In this document: positions 1 through 6,628 of the stretch, piece by piece
How positions within the stretch are numbered: position 1 is the stretch's first letter
How the letters are laid out: each line of letters begins with the position of its first letter
From: Pseudomonadota bacterium
GTDB taxonomy: Bacteria; Pseudomonadota; Gammaproteobacteria; Burkholderiales; Burkholderiaceae_F
Direction: 5' to 3'
DNA: 8,838 nt
NCBI GenBank assembly: GCA_021823635.1
Contig: JAKANT010000039.1
Span: 1 to 8,838, forward strand
Notes under the pieces: generated by a model
Database searches by the model: none
What the model saw: only the letters and a program-made list of their open reading frames with translations
What the model was told of the DNA's origin: nothing
Made by a program: the position numbers and the translations under genes

Positions 1-40
1 GCGCCGTCTGAGCATCGAAACTCGGCACCACCGCCTGCAT
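1..40 (-). CDS. Partial CDS, 5' end of an unidentified minus-strand gene
   Basis: An ATG on the minus strand (38-40) opens a frame that runs to the left edge and gives 13 residues, MQAVVPSFDAQTA. It begins 6 nt after the ferredoxin stop codon, and a GGAG lies about 9 nt upstream inside the end of the ferredoxin gene, so the two are probably co-transcribed and translated in sequence. Too little is visible to assign a family. The N-terminus with an early P-x-F-D is loosely like the start of SufS cysteine desulfurases, and Rieske ferredoxin genes do occur in SUF operons. That is a guess from context, not an identification. Confidence 0.45.
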   Translation of the reverse strand, partial: MQAVVPSFDAQTA

Positions 41-46
41 CGCCGT

Positions 47-355
47 TCACTCCAGTCCGACGTAGACCTGCCCGCCCTCGACCTTGACCGGATAGGTGCG
101 CAGGTTCACCTCGGCCGGCTCCTCCGCCACTTCGCCGGTGCGCACGTTGAAGCGGCTGCCGTGCAGCGGGCACTTGACCCACTCGCCGCGCAGCACACCG
201 CGCGACAGCGACGCGTCTTCATGCGTGCACGTGTCGTCCACTGCGTAGAAGCATCCCTCCACGTGCGCGAGCAGCAGCCGGCGCCCTTCCAGATCCACGC
301 GCTTCATCCGACCCGGCCCGATCTCCGCCGCCGCCAGCGCCGGCACGAACCTCAT
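47..355 (-). CDS. Rieske-type [2Fe-2S] ferredoxin (non-heme iron oxygenase ferredoxin subunit family)
   Basis: A 102-residue soluble protein with a single Rieske fold. The cluster-binding motifs are clear: C43-T-H45 in the first loop and C62-P-L-H65-G in the second, giving the two Cys and two His ligands. There is no signal peptide or membrane helix, so it is a cytoplasmic electron carrier of the BphF/NdoA ferredoxin type, and the length is normal for that family. The frame extends six codons upstream to a GTG at 373, but the ATG at 355 is preferred: it has a strong GGAGG five bases upstream and starts just before the conserved N-terminal strand. No oxygenase, reductase or biphenyl-type degradation gene is in view, so the partner is unknown. 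Proteins of this family also sit in SUF Fe-S assembly operons and beside nitrite reductases. The gene is divergent from selO and probably leads an operon running off the left end. Confidence 0.9.
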   Translation of the reverse strand: MRFVPALAAAEIGPGRMKRVDLEGRRLLLAHVEGCFYAVDDTCTHEDASLSRGVLRGEWVKCPLHGSRFNVRTGEVAEEPAEVNLRTYPVKVEGGQVYVGLE

Positions 356-504
356 CGCTTCCTCCCTCGGCACGAGATGGCGGCCAGTCTAGCGGGCGCG
401 AAGCGACGGCGACGCATTCGGCCAAAGCCCGCGCGGAAATGGGGATTAAGGCCGTCGGCCTGTGGCAAGCTCGCGCTGCCGCGAAGGCAGACGCTCACAC
501 CGCG
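356..504. promoter_or_regulatory. Divergent intergenic spacer between the ferredoxin gene and selO
   Basis: This 149-base spacer must carry the promoters for both divergent genes, but no clear -35/-10 pair is visible on either strand. A GATTAA at 444-449 is a possible selO -10 but has no well-spaced -35. A small inverted repeat, AGGCC-GTC-GGCCT (449-461), lies just after it. The role is inferred from position only. Confidence 0.35.
361..367 (-). promoter_or_regulatory. Shine-Dalgarno site fixing the ferredoxin start
   Basis: On the minus strand the sequence reads AGGGAGG followed by AAGCG and ATG. The GGAGG core (365 down to 361) is five bases from the ATG at 355-353. The in-frame GTG at 373 would place this site inside the coding region, so the downstream ATG is the better start. 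Confidence 0.75.
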
Positions 505-1989
505 ATGCCGTCCCTCACCCTCGAGCAAACCTACGCCGCCGCCGTGCCGGCTGGCGCGGTCGCCTGGCAGCCCGCGCCCGTTCCGGCACCGCGCCTGTTG
601 TATTTCAACCGCGCGCTGGCGCAGGAACTCGGCCTGGACGCGGCGACGTGGGACGAGGCGCTGCTGGCGCAGGTCTTCTCGGGCAACCGCCTGCCCGAGG
701 GCGTGCGGCCGGTGGCGCAGGTGTACGCCGGGCACCAGTTCGGCGGCTTCGTGCCGCGCCTTGGCGACGGGCGCGCGCTGCTGCTGGGCGAGGCGCGCGA
801 CCGCGCAGGCCGCCTGCGCGATCTCGCTTTCAAGGGCTCCGGCCCGACGCCTTTCGCGCGCAACGGCGACGGCAGGGCCGCCGTCGGGCCGATGCTGCGC
901 GAAGTGCTGATCGGCGAGGCGCTCGCCGCGCTGGGCATACCTACCACGCGCGCGCTGGCGGTGGTGGCCACCGGCGAGCCGGTGTTTCGCGAGCGCCCTC
1001 TGCCGGGGGCGGTGCTGACGCGCGTGGCGGCCAGCCATCTGCGGGTCGGCACCTTCGAGTATTTCGCCGCGCGCCGCGACCACGACTCGCTGCGGGCGCT
1101 GGCCGAGTACGCGATCGCGCGCCACGATCCGCAGCTGGCCGGCGCGCCGCAGCGCTACGTCGCGCTGCTGCGTGCGGTGATCGCGCGCCAGGCGGCGCTG
1201 ATCGCCCAGTGGATGAACGTCGGCTTCATCCACGGCGTGATGAACACCGACAACATGACGATCTCGGGCGAGACCATCGATTTCGGGCCGTGCGCGTTCA
1301 TGGACGCCTATGACCCGGCCACGGTGTTCAGCTCGATCGACCATTACGGCCGCTATGCGTACGGCAACCAGCCGGCGATCGCGCAATGGAACCTGGCGCG
1401 CCTGGCCGAAGCGCTGCTGCCGCTGCTCGACGACGACGCCGAGCGGGCGCTTGCACTGGCCACCGAGGCGGTGCGCGAGTTCGCGCCCGCTTACGAGTCG
1501 GCGTGGCGCGCCGGCCAGCGGGCCAAGCTCGGGCTGCGCACCGACGGCGGCGCTCAGGACATCGCGTTGATCGACGACTGGCTGGCGCTGCTCGCGCGCA
1601 GCCGTGCCGACTTCACGCGCGCACACCGCGCGCTCGCCGACGCGGCCGCGGGTGACGAAGCGCCGCTGCGCGACGCGATCCCCGATCAGGCGGCGCTTGC
1701 GGCGTGGCTGGCGCGTTGGCGCGAGCGCTGTGCGCAGGAAGACGCCGGCGAGGCAGGCGCGCAAACTGCGCGCGCAGCGCGACTCGCGCGCGTCAATCCG
1801 CGCGTGATCGCGCGCAATCACCGCGTCGAGGAAGCGCTCGCCGCCGCCGAGGCCGGCGACCTCGCGCCCTTCGAACGGCTGCTGGCGGCGTTGCGCCGGC
1901 CGTTCGACGACGACCCGCAGCTGGAGCCGTACGCCGAGCCTGCCGCGCCCGAGTTCACGCAGCGTTACATGACGTTCTGCGGCACCTGA
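505..1989 (+). CDS. selO: SelO family protein adenylyltransferase (AMPylator, YdiU/UPF0061)
   Basis: A 494-residue protein, close to the 478 residues of E. coli SelO. This family has a pseudokinase fold with ATP bound in flipped orientation and transfers AMP to Ser/Thr/Tyr of target proteins, linked to redox homeostasis. Family blocks appear in order: QVYAGHQFGGF, LGDGRALLLGE, FKGSGPTPF with the nucleotide-binding Lys at about 110, GIPTTRAL, then HGVMNTDNM with D249 and N251, and the metal-binding DFGP with D259. The C-terminus is C492-G-T, so the residue that is selenocysteine in eukaryotes is Cys here, as is usual in bacteria. The frame is open to an ATG at 439, but the extra 22 residues do not resemble the family, so M at 505 is preferred. 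Its ribosome-binding site is weak, which leaves the start somewhat uncertain. It appears to be monocistronic; the next gene has its own promoter. Confidence 0.95.
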   Translation: MPSLTLEQTYAAAVPAGAVAWQPAPVPAPRLLYFNRALAQELGLDAATWDEALLAQVFSGNRLPEGVRPVAQVYAGHQFGGFVPRLGDGRALLLGEARDRAGRLRDLAFKGSGPTPFARNGDGRAAVGPMLREVLIGEALAALGIPTTRALAVVATGEPVFRERPLPGAVLTRVAASHLRVGTFEYFAARRDHDSLRALAEYAIARHDPQLAGAPQRYVALLRAVIARQAALIAQWMNVGFIHGVMNTDNMTISGETIDFGPCAFMDAYDPATVFSSIDHYGRYAYGNQPAIAQWNLARLAEALLPLLDDDAERALALATEAVREFAPAYESAWRAGQRAKLGLRTDGGAQDIALIDDWLALLARSRADFTRAHRALADAAAGDEAPLRDAIPDQAALAAWLARWRERCAQEDAGEAGAQTARAARLARVNPRVIARNHRVEEALAAAEAGDLAPFERLLAALRRPFDDDPQLEPYAEPAAPEFTQRYMTFCGT

Positions 1990-1996
1990 CGCGCGA

Positions 1997-2014
1997 CTTG
2001 ACGCGCACGTCAAG
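1997..2014. repeat. Perfect inverted repeat over the btuB promoter -35
   Basis: The sequence CTTGACG-CGCA-CGTCAAG has perfect 7-bp arms and a 4-base spacer, starting 8 bases after the selO stop. It covers the TTGACG taken as the -35 hexamer of the downstream promoter. It could be an operator, the stem of a weak selO terminator (no T-run follows), or chance in a short GC-rich spacer. An 8-base direct repeat, TGACGCGC, also occurs at 1987-1994 and 1999-2006. Confidence 0.6.
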
Positions 2015-2027
2015 CAGCCGATAGATT
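1998..2027 (+). promoter_or_regulatory. Putative sigma70 promoter of the B12 operon
   Basis: TTGACG (1998-2003, 5/6 match to the -35 consensus) and TAGATT (2022-2027, 4/6 match to the -10 consensus) are separated by 18 bases. Transcription would start near 2034, which is where the first paired element of the cobalamin riboswitch begins. That agreement in position supports the call, which otherwise rests on hexamer matches only. Confidence 0.55.
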
Positions 2028-2033
2028 GCCGCC

Positions 2034-2230
2034 GCTGGTGCTCGCGTCGCCGTTCGCGCGACGCGGTTAAACGGGAATCGGGGAGGTGTCGGCCAAGACA
2101 TCCAACCCGAGCTGCCCCCCGCAACGGTAAGCGGACGAGGCGCCTGCCTCACGCCGTGCGACTCGCGCCACTGGGGCCACGCCCTGGGAAGGCGGCACGG
2201 TCCGATCCGCCAGCCCGGATACCGGCCAGC
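2034..2230 (+). ncRNA. Cobalamin riboswitch (5' leader of btuB operon)
   Basis: This RNA element binds cobalamin and lowers expression of the downstream genes when the vitamin is plentiful. Hallmarks are visible in order. The closing stem is GCTGG (2034-2038) with CCAGC (2226-2230). An 8-bp hairpin pairs CGCGTCGC (2043-2050) with GCGACGCG (2058-2065). A GGGAA lies at 2073-2077. A stem pairs TCGGG (2078-2082) with CCCGA (2106-2110), enclosing a smaller GGTGTC/GACATC hairpin. The near-invariant CCCCCCGCAACGGTAA core spans 2115-2130. A variable hairpin pairs GAGGC with GCCTC (2137-2150). Then come CCACTGG and CCTGGGAAGGCGG, and the B12-box-like AGCCCGGATACCGGCC (2212-2227). Position directly ahead of a BtuB receptor gene and a complete B12 operon fits. 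Boundaries come from manual pairing and may shift by a few bases. Confidence 0.93.
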
Positions 2231-2235
2231 AAGGG

Positions 2236-2286
2236 GGCGCCCACGGGCGCCATGTGGAGGCGACGCGCGGGGAGGCGCAGCGCCTC
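2236..2286 (+). promoter_or_regulatory. Probable riboswitch expression platform (two hairpins before btuB)
   Basis: Between the aptamer and the btuB ribosome-binding site are two strong hairpins. The first is GGCGCC-CACG-GGCGCC (2236-2251), starting 5 bases after the aptamer. The second is GAGGCG-CAG-CGCCTC (2272-2286), ending 13 bases before the btuB GGAG at 2300-2303. Neither is followed by a run of T, so classic intrinsic termination is unlikely. GGCGC in the first can also pair with GCGCC in the second, which would allow a switch. Control of translation start or Rho-dependent termination is inferred. Confidence 0.45.
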
Positions 2287-2311
2287 GCGATTGTGTTCCG
2301 GAGTCTTTTCG

Positions 2312-4141
2312 ATGTCTTTCGCTTCGCGCGTGCGCGCATTGGCGCCCGCCGTCGGCTGTCTGCTATCGGCCCTTTCGACCGCTTACGCTCAGAACCTGCT
2401 CGACCCCGTGGTCGTCACCGCCTCGCGCACGCCGCTGCGCGCCAGCGACGTGGTCGCCGAAACGACGGTGCTGACGCGTGACGACTTGCAGAAATCGGAA
2501 GCGCGCACGCTGGCCGAGGTGCTGGCGAGCACTGCCGGCATCCAGTTCGCCGCCAACGGCGGGCTGGGCAAAAATTCGTCGATCTTCGTGCGCGGGCTGG
2601 AAGCGCGCCACGTGCTGCTGCTGGTGGACGGTGTGCCGGTGGGCTCGGCCACCACAGGCACGCCCTCGCTCGACAACCTGCCGCTGGAACTCGTGGAGCG
2701 CATCGAGATCGTGCGCGGGCCGCTTACGTCCCTCTACGGCAGCGGGGCGATGGGCGCGGTGGTGCAGATCTTCACCCGCCGCGGTGCGTCGGCCACCGCG
2801 GCCTCCGTGTCCGCCGGCAGCCACGGCTACGCGCGCGGCGCCGCGGGCGTCGGCGTCGATGCGCCGATCGAGATCGCGGTCTCGGCGCAACGGCTGCGCA
2901 CCGAGGGCTTCTCCGCCACCAACGCCAAGGTGCCGTTCGGCAGCTTCAACCCGGACGACGACCCGTTTTCGCAGTCGGCCGGCGTGGCCCGCCTCGGCGC
3001 GCGGCTCGGGGGCACATGGCGCGCGGACGCCTTGTTGCTGGAAGCGCGCGGCACGACGCACTACGACGACGGGCCGGGCGCCGACACCCAGGCGAAGCTT
3101 CGCAACTCGGTGGCGGCCGCCGCCGTCGGGGGCACGCCCCTTGCGGCCTGGCGCACGGCGGCGCGGCTCGCGCGCAGCGTGGACGTGTACGACACGCGCG
3201 TCTCGGCCAGCCCTTTCGTGACGCTCGGACCGATCGAAACCGAACAGACGCAGTTTTCGTGGGAGAACACGATCGCCAGCGCGTTCGGCCAGTGGCTGCT
3301 GCTCGCCGAGCGCACCGAGCAGGACGTCAGCCGGCCCGGCACCCCGTTCGCCGTCTCCAGCCGCACGATCGACGCCGCCGCGCTCGGCTACACGCTGAGC
3401 CTGGGCGCACACGACCTGCAGGCCAGCCTGCGGCGCGACCGCAACTCGCAATTCGGCGGCCAGACCACCGGCGCGGCGTCCTATGCCTACGCGCTGGCAC
3501 CGGCCTGGCGCATTGGCGCCGGCTACGGCGAGAGCTTCACCGCGCCGAGCTTCAACCAGTTGTACTTCCCGGGCTTCGGCAACCCGAACCTGCTGCCCGA
3601 GGAAGGCGAGCATTACGAAGTCTTCGGTGCCTGGCGCGGCAGCGGCGCGCAGGCGCGGCTCACCGCCTACGAGCACCGCTACATCGGCTTCATCTCCGCC
3701 GGTCCGCTGCCGGTCAACCTGCCGCGCGTACGCATCCGCGGCGCCTCTCTCGACGCGCAGGCAGCCTTTGGGCCGTGGCGGCTGGCCGGCGGCGCCGACT
3801 ACGTCGATGCCCGCAACCGCACGCCGGGCGCGAACTTCGACCGCCGTCTGCCGCGGCGGGCGCTCGCCAGCGCGCGCGCCGATCTGGCCTACGAATTCGC
3901 GCAATGGCAGTTCGGCGCACAGTGGCGCGCGCAGGGCAGTCGCTTCGACGACGCCGCCAACACTCGCCGGCTCGGCGGCTATGCGGTGCTCGACCTGCGC
4001 GCCGACTGGCGCTTCGCGCGCGACTGGACGCTCGGCGCGCGGCTGAACAACGCGCTGGACAAAGCGTATGAAACCGCCTACGGCTACAACCAGCCCAGGC
4101 GCGAGTTTTATCTCTCGCTGCGCTGGCAGCCGGGCGCGTGA
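2312..4141 (+). CDS. btuB: TonB-dependent vitamin B12 (cobalamin) outer-membrane receptor BtuB
   Basis: A 609-residue precursor, close to the 614 residues of E. coli BtuB. It imports cobalamins and cobinamides across the outer membrane using TonB energy. A signal peptide covers residues 1-26, with cleavage likely after AYA26. The TonB box follows at once as DPVVVTAS (31-38). The plug domain fills roughly residues 35-160 and includes SSIFVRG and VERIEIVRGPLTSLYGSGAMG. The rest is a 22-strand-type barrel with alternating residues. The C-terminal block LNNALDKAYETAYGYNQPRREFYLSLRW is very like the BtuB ending, although the last residues are PGA rather than an aromatic. The start at 2312 has GGAG 8 bases upstream and sits directly before the signal peptide. 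Upstream in-frame starts (2156 and 2252) would translate riboswitch or expression-platform sequence and are rejected. The gene is first in the riboswitch-controlled operon. Confidence 0.96.
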   Translation: MSFASRVRALAPAVGCLLSALSTAYAQNLLDPVVVTASRTPLRASDVVAETTVLTRDDLQKSEARTLAEVLASTAGIQFAANGGLGKNSSIFVRGLEARHVLLLVDGVPVGSATTGTPSLDNLPLELVERIEIVRGPLTSLYGSGAMGAVVQIFTRRGASATAASVSAGSHGYARGAAGVGVDAPIEIAVSAQRLRTEGFSATNAKVPFGSFNPDDDPFSQSAGVARLGARLGGTWRADALLLEARGTTHYDDGPGADTQAKLRNSVAAAAVGGTPLAAWRTAARLARSVDVYDTRVSASPFVTLGPIETEQTQFSWENTIASAFGQWLLLAERTEQDVSRPGTPFAVSSRTIDAAALGYTLSLGAHDLQASLRRDRNSQFGGQTTGAASYAYALAPAWRIGAGYGESFTAPSFNQLYFPGFGNPNLLPEEGEHYEVFGAWRGSGAQARLTAYEHRYIGFISAGPLPVNLPRVRIRGASLDAQAAFGPWRLAGGADYVDARNRTPGANFDRRLPRRALASARADLAYEFAQWQFGAQWRAQGSRFDDAANTRRLGGYAVLDLRADWRFARDWTLGARLNNALDKAYETAYGYNQPRREFYLSLRWQPGA

Positions 4142-4147
4142 CTCGCG

Positions 4148-4705
4148 ATGCGCGAGCTGATCGTCGGCGGCATACGCAGCGGCAAATCGGCCGCTGCGCT
4201 GGCGCGCGCGCGACGCTGGCTGCAAGAGCCTGGCCACGACGCGACGCTCGTGGCCACCGCGATCGCCGGCGACGCGGCGCTCGCCGCGCGCATCGCCCGC
4301 CACCGCGCCGAGCGCGCGCGCCTGGTGCCGCAGCTAGCGACGATCGAAGAAGCGCACGCGCTGCCCGAGGCGCTCGACCGGCTGTGCGCGCGCAGCCGCC
4401 TGGTGCTGGTCGACTGTCTGACGCTATGGGCCGCGAATGCGCTCGCACCACTCGATGGTCCACCGCTGCACGACGCCGCCTGGCAGGCACGGGCGCAGGC
4501 ACTGGCACAGGCGGTTCGAAACGCGGCCGGGCCGGTGGTGCTGGTGTCCAATGAAATCGGGCTCGGCATCATCGGCGCGGACGCCGCCACGCGCCGCTTT
4601 GCCGACGCGCTCGGCGAACTGAACCAACGGGTCGCCGCCGCGTGTACGCGCGTCACGTTGTGCGTGGCCGGCTGCGAGCTGCGGCTCAAGGAGGACGCGT
4701 GTTGA
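4148..4705 (+). CDS. cobU: Adenosylcobinamide kinase / adenosylcobinamide-phosphate guanylyltransferase
   Basis: A 185-residue cytoplasmic enzyme (Salmonella CobU has 181). It phosphorylates adenosylcobinamide and then transfers GMP to give AdoCbi-GDP, the activated intermediate for attaching the lower ligand. The N-terminal P-loop is GGIRSGKS (7-14). RIARHRAER carries H52, matching the His guanylylated in CobU. The Walker-B-like block VLVDCLTLW has D89. Next comes VSNEIGLGI, then a C-terminal GELNQRVAAACTRVTLCVAG block. Two departures are notable: the usual Pro in GLG-(I/V)(I/V)P is Gly here (GIIGAD), and the usual AG-(L/I)P near the end is AGCE. Length and core motifs are otherwise normal. 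The start lies 6 nt after the btuB stop with little ribosome-binding signal, so it probably relies on coupling to btuB. Known as CobP in some species. Confidence 0.94.
   Translation: MRELIVGGIRSGKSAAALARARRWLQEPGHDATLVATAIAGDAALAARIARHRAERARLVPQLATIEEAHALPEALDRLCARSRLVLVDCLTLWAANALAPLDGPPLHDAAWQARAQALAQAVRNAAGPVVLVSNEIGLGIIGADAATRRFADALGELNQRVAAACTRVTLCVAGCELRLKEDAC
4688..4695 (+). promoter_or_regulatory. Shine-Dalgarno site for btuF inside the cobU 3' end
   Basis: AAGGAGGA is a near-perfect anti-16S match within the last codons of cobU. Three in-frame starts follow in sequence: GTG 4699, TTG 4702 and ATG 4705, at spacings of 3, 6 and 9 bases. ATG is chosen for codon strength and acceptable spacing; TTG cannot be excluded. 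Confidence 0.75.
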
Positions 4706-5586
4706 TGGGCTCGCTGGCGCGCGCCTGGGTGCTGGTCTGGCTGCTGGCGCCGCTGGTGGCGGCGGCGCAGATCCGCGTGCAGGACGACCGCGGCGCAACG
4801 GTCGCGCTGGCCGCGCCGCCGGCGCGCATCGTGTCGCTGTTGCCCTCGCTCACCGAGACCGTGTGCGCGCTGCAGGCGTGCGAGCGCCTGGTCGGCGTGG
4901 ACCGTTTCTCCAACTGGCCGACGCGCGTCAATGCGCTGCCGCGGCTGGGCGGCATCGACGATTTGCAGATCGAGGCGCTCGTGCGCCTGAAGCCCGACGT
5001 GGTACTCGCCTCCGTGTCGCACCGCATGCTCGACCGCCTGCAGGCGCTCGCGGTGCCGGTGCTCGCGTTCCGCAGCGAAACGCACGCCGAGGTCAAGCGA
5101 ACGTTCGAGCGCATCGCCGCCCTGCTCGGCGCCGCCGCCCGCGGCGAACACGCCTGGGCGCAGGTGCAGGCGCAGATCGCGCAGGCCGCGGCGCGCGTGC
5201 CGCCGGCGTGGCGCGGCGCGCGCGTCTATGTCGAGATCGGCGGCGGCTGGGCCGCGGGCGAGGGCTCTTTCATCGGCGAGACGCTCGCCGCGCTTGGCCT
5301 GGCCAACGCCCTGGATGCGACGCTGGGGCCCTTTCCGAAACTAAGCCCGGAGCATGCGCTGCGGCTGCGGCCGCAGCTTTTCATCGCCAGCGCGCGCGAG
5401 GCGGCCAATTTGCCGACGCGGCCGGGCTGGCGCGAGATTCCGGCGCTCGCCGCCGGCCACGTTTGCGCGTTGGCGCAGCCGCAATGGGAACTGGTGGTGC
5501 GACCGGGGCCGCGCCTCGGCGAGGCTGCCGCCGCCATCGCCGACTGCCTGGCCGCGCTGCCGCGTCAGGATGCCCATGCACGCTGA
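4705..5586 (+). CDS. btuF: Periplasmic cobalamin-binding protein BtuF (ABC transporter)
   Basis: A 293-residue precursor of the helical-backbone (class III) binding proteins; E. coli BtuF has 266. A signal peptide covers residues 1-21 with a hydrophobic WVLVWLLAPLV core and likely AAA|Q cleavage; no lipobox is present, so the protein should be free in the periplasm. Typical blocks are PARIVSLLPSLTETVCAL, LVGVDRFSNWP, GGIDDLQIEALVRLKPDVVLA, and GSFIGETLAALGLANAL in the second lobe. Cysteines occur at C54 and C59 and again near the C-terminus (HVCAL, ADCLAAL), where the pair could form the disulfide known from E. coli BtuF. It hands corrinoid from BtuB to BtuCD. Its ATG overlaps the cobU stop (TGATG), which implies translational coupling. 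Binding proteins of this fold also carry haem or siderophores; here the B12 context and motifs decide. Confidence 0.92.
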   Translation: MGSLARAWVLVWLLAPLVAAAQIRVQDDRGATVALAAPPARIVSLLPSLTETVCALQACERLVGVDRFSNWPTRVNALPRLGGIDDLQIEALVRLKPDVVLASVSHRMLDRLQALAVPVLAFRSETHAEVKRTFERIAALLGAAARGEHAWAQVQAQIAQAAARVPPAWRGARVYVEIGGGWAAGEGSFIGETLAALGLANALDATLGPFPKLSPEHALRLRPQLFIASAREAANLPTRPGWREIPALAAGHVCALAQPQWELVVRPGPRLGEAAAAIADCLAALPRQDAHAR

Positions 5587-6628
5587 CGCGATTGCCACTC
5601 GAGAGCCGCGCCGCGACGCCGCGCGCGCGCAGCGCCGGCGCGTGGCCGCCGCGCTGCTCACCGCCGCCGTGGCGGTCGCAGCGCTCGGCCTGCTCGCGGG
5701 CAGCCACGGGCTTTCCTGGCGCGCCTTCGTCGCCGACTGGGAATCCGGCCAGGGCTGGCTGATCGTCGGCGAGGTGCGCGCGCCGCGCAGCCTGGGCGCG
5801 CTGCTCGCCGGCGCGCTGCTCGGGCTGGCCGGGGCGATCGCTCAAGGGCTGTTTCGCAACCCGCTGGCCGACCCCTACCTGCTCGGCTCGGCGGCCGGCG
5901 CCTCGCTCGGCGTGGTGCTGGTGCTGGCCGCTTCGGCGCTCGCCGGCGGGCCGATTCCGCTGGCGGCGGCTTCGTGGCTGGAGCGGCTCGGCCTGGTGAG
6001 CGCGGCCTTCGCCGGCGCGCTGGCCGGCGTGACGTTGACGCTGCTGCTGGCGCGCGGCGCGCAGCACACGATCCGGCTGCTGCTCGCGGGCGTGGTCGCC
6101 GCCGTTCTGCTGGGCGCCATCAACGATCTGATCACGCTCGTCGCGCCCGACGCCTTGCGCGGCAAGCAGGCCTTCCTGCTCGGCAGCACCGCTTTCGTGG
6201 GCTGGCGCGGCGTGGCGCTGATGGCCGCCGGGCTGGCGGTCGCGCTGCCGCTGGCGGTGGCGGTGGCGCGCGTGCTGGATGCGCTGACGCTGGGCGAGGA
6301 AGTGGCCGAAAGCCTGGGGCTTGCGCTTGCGCGCTGGCGGCTGGCGCTCGTGACGCTGTTCGCTTTCGCGACCGCGCTGGCGGTGGCGCAGGCGGGGCTG
6401 ATCGCGTTCGTCGGTCTGGCCGCACCGCACGTGGTGCGGCGTCTGGCGCCCTCGTCGCACGGCTTTCTGCTCGCTGCAAGCGCGCTGGCCGGCGCGGTGC
6501 TGCTGGCGGCGGCCGACGTGGCGGCGCGCGTCGTGGCTGCGCCGCAGGAGCTGCCGGTGGGGGTGGTCACGGCGATGGCCGGCGGCGCCTATCTGCTGTG
6601 GCTGCTGGCGCGCGAGGCACGGCGATGA
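5576..6628 (+). CDS. btuC: Cobalamin ABC transporter permease BtuC (FecCD family)
   Basis: A 350-residue inner-membrane protein (E. coli BtuC has 326). After a basic cytoplasmic N-terminus rich in Arg it has a succession of hydrophobic segments consistent with about ten helices. FecCD-family marks are VRAPRSLGALLAGALLGLAGAIAQGL with RNPLADPYLLG close to the start of the bundle, and FVGLAAPHVVRRL, the cytoplasmic coupling loop that contacts the ATPase. Two close in-frame ATGs exist, at 5570 and 5576. The second has AGGA (5567-5570) five bases upstream and is preferred. The gene overlaps the btuF 3' end by 11 bases in another frame, and its stop overlaps the btuD start. Related permeases move iron siderophores or haem; the assignment to B12 rests on the riboswitch and neighbours. 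Confidence 0.93.
   Translation: MHADAIATREPRRDAARAQRRRVAAALLTAAVAVAALGLLAGSHGLSWRAFVADWESGQGWLIVGEVRAPRSLGALLAGALLGLAGAIAQGLFRNPLADPYLLGSAAGASLGVVLVLAASALAGGPIPLAAASWLERLGLVSAAFAGALAGVTLTLLLARGAQHTIRLLLAGVVAAVLLGAINDLITLVAPDALRGKQAFLLGSTAFVGWRGVALMAAGLAVALPLAVAVARVLDALTLGEEVAESLGLALARWRLALVTLFAFATALAVAQAGLIAFVGLAAPHVVRRLAPSSHGFLLAASALAGAVLLAAADVAARVVAAPQELPVGVVTAMAGGAYLLWLLAREARR

Noticed and set aside
439..504. Extended selO start at 439
   Set aside because: The 22 extra residues do not resemble SelO N-termini, and the family-like sequence begins at the Met encoded at 505. The weak ribosome-binding signal at 505 leaves minor doubt.
352..2124. A 590-codon open frame antisense to selO
   Set aside because: It is rich in Arg, Ala, Gln and His with no recognisable domain, as expected for the complement of GC-rich coding DNA, and it covers the riboswitch promoter. 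selO on the other strand has clear family motifs.
2272..2286. Hairpin GAGGCG-CAG-CGCCTC as an intrinsic terminator
   Set aside because: It is followed by GCGATTGTG, not a T-run, so it does not meet the pattern of a Rho-independent terminator. It is kept only as part of the expression platform.
2156..2311. N-terminal extension of btuB to an upstream ATG at 2156 or 2252
   Set aside because: The extension translates the cobalamin riboswitch and its hairpins into an Arg/Pro-rich stretch ahead of a good signal peptide. The ATG at 2312 has a proper GGAG site.
2363..4303. A 646-codon open frame antisense to btuB
   Set aside because: Composition is that of a GC-rich shadow frame, there are no motifs, and it overlaps the well-supported btuB and cobU.
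5974..6624. Upstream extension of the btuD frame through btuC
   Set aside because: This region codes for membrane helices of BtuC in another frame, and the BtuD family sequence begins at the ATG at 6625 that overlaps the btuC stop.
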